Part shown: piece by piece, positions 63,660 through 64,000 of the stretch
Numbering within the stretch: position 1 is the first letter of the stretch
How the letters are laid out: every line of letters starts with the position of its first letter
NCBI RefSeq assembly: GCF_003583405.1
Contig: NZ_QXEC01000003.1
Span: forward strand, 124,001 to 188,000
DNA length: 64,000 bases
Origin: Micromonospora radicis
Lineage (GTDB): Bacteria; Actinomycetota; Actinomycetes; Mycobacteriales; Micromonosporaceae
Direction: 5' to 3'
Notes under the pieces: generated by a model
What the model was told of the DNA's origin: nothing
What the model saw: only the letters and a program-made list of their open reading frames with translations
The model's database searches: none
Position numbers and translations under genes: made by a program

Positions 63660-64000
63660 TCACCCGCCGAACGTGTCGTCGTCTGGCGACGCGAGCACCG
63701 CGCCGGTCGGCACCCGGGCGAGGTCCACCGGGCGGCAGCGCCGGTACTCGATGTCGAACGGCTCGGTGCCGGCCAGCGCGACGCTGCCCCGGTAGCCGGG
63801 TGGCACCCGCAGGTCGCGTACCCGCCACGGGCCCGGGAGCCGTCCGCCGGACTGCTGCACGAGCAGCCCGTCGGGGCCCGCCACCGGCAGGTCGAGCCCG
63901 TTCAACAGGCGGTCCCCGGCGGCCTTGACGCACGCCTCCTTGCGGGTCCAGAGCGTCAGGTGCAGCGCGGTCCGCTCGGCCGGCGCGGCGGTGGCGACCA
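63660..64000 (-). CDS. Sfp-type phosphopantetheinyl transferase, 5' end outside window
   Basis: The last 113 codons of a 4'-phosphopantetheinyl transferase. The diagnostic WTRKEACVKAAGDRLLNGL (W-x3-KEA-x2-K-x2-G) is present and the C-terminal strand pairs follow. It would convert both carrier proteins of the cluster to their holo forms. It converges with the decarboxylase; the gene starts beyond 64000. Confidence 0.88.
   Translation of the reverse strand, partial: VATAAPAERTALHLTLWTRKEACVKAAGDRLLNGLDLPVAGPDGLLVQQSGGRLPGPWRVRDLRVPPGYRGSVALAGTEPFDIEYRRCRPVDLARVPTGAVLASPDDDTFGG

Overview
The window looks like a chromosomal segment of a high-GC actinomycete, most likely Micromonosporaceae. This rests on very high GC with strong third-position GC, GTG/TTG starts behind GGAGG-type ribosome sites, rare TTA codons, mycothiol-type DinB/MDMPI proteins and an ECF sigma factor next to a DGPF protein. 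No tRNA, rRNA, CRISPR array, transposase or phage gene is recognisable. No PKS or NRPS megasynthase lies in the window.

Three zones can be drawn. Zone A (about 1.2-12.6 kb) is a compact tryptophan/kynurenine locus bracketed by two paralogous AraC-type regulators. Its minus-strand operon encodes a tryptophan 2,3-dioxygenase (TDO), a larger divergent TDO-like heme protein, a kynureninase-like PLP enzyme, a methyltransferase, a 59-aa Cys/Trp-containing peptide and an SCP2-type protein. A plus-strand pair (group D flavin monooxygenase, SnoaL-like protein) converges on it across two back-to-back perfect hairpins. The gene set resembles routes to methylated or hydroxylated anthranilates, but the formamidase and the classical kynurenine monooxygenase are absent.

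Zone B (about 13.4-29.4 kb) is mostly ordinary: ECF sigma/YCII pair, inositol-monophosphatase family protein, a two-component system divergent from an ABC exporter with a GPP34 gene, small stress or unknown proteins, a ThDP enzyme, a secreted propeller-like protein, and an ArsR/membrane/oxidoreductase operon with a clear operator.

Zone C (about 29.8-64 kb, running off the right edge) is a large biosynthetic cluster. A left module holds a class III aminotransferase, two epoxide hydrolases, a GMC oxidoreductase and a 983-aa protein made of two fused FAD monooxygenases. The middle has two GT2 glycosyltransferases whose first 724 bp are almost identical, a secreted hydrolase lacking its serine nucleophile, two coupled ABC exporters, an APH-like kinase, a methyltransferase, a butirosin BtrH-like acyltransferase, a sugar nucleotidyltransferase, a GT4, a DegT aminotransferase and an acyl carrier protein. 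A right minus-strand operon holds carrier protein, AMP-ligase, nucleotide-sugar dehydrogenase, epimerase, glycosidase, O-methyltransferase, transglutaminase-like protein and MaoC-like protein, opposite a BtrK/VinO-type PLP decarboxylase and an Sfp-type phosphopantetheinyl transferase. Read together (inference), an amino acid is loaded on a carrier protein, decarboxylated and passed as an amide to an amino-sugar-bearing product that is also epoxidised and hydrolysed, glycosylated, exported and possibly self-protected by phosphorylation or glycosylation.
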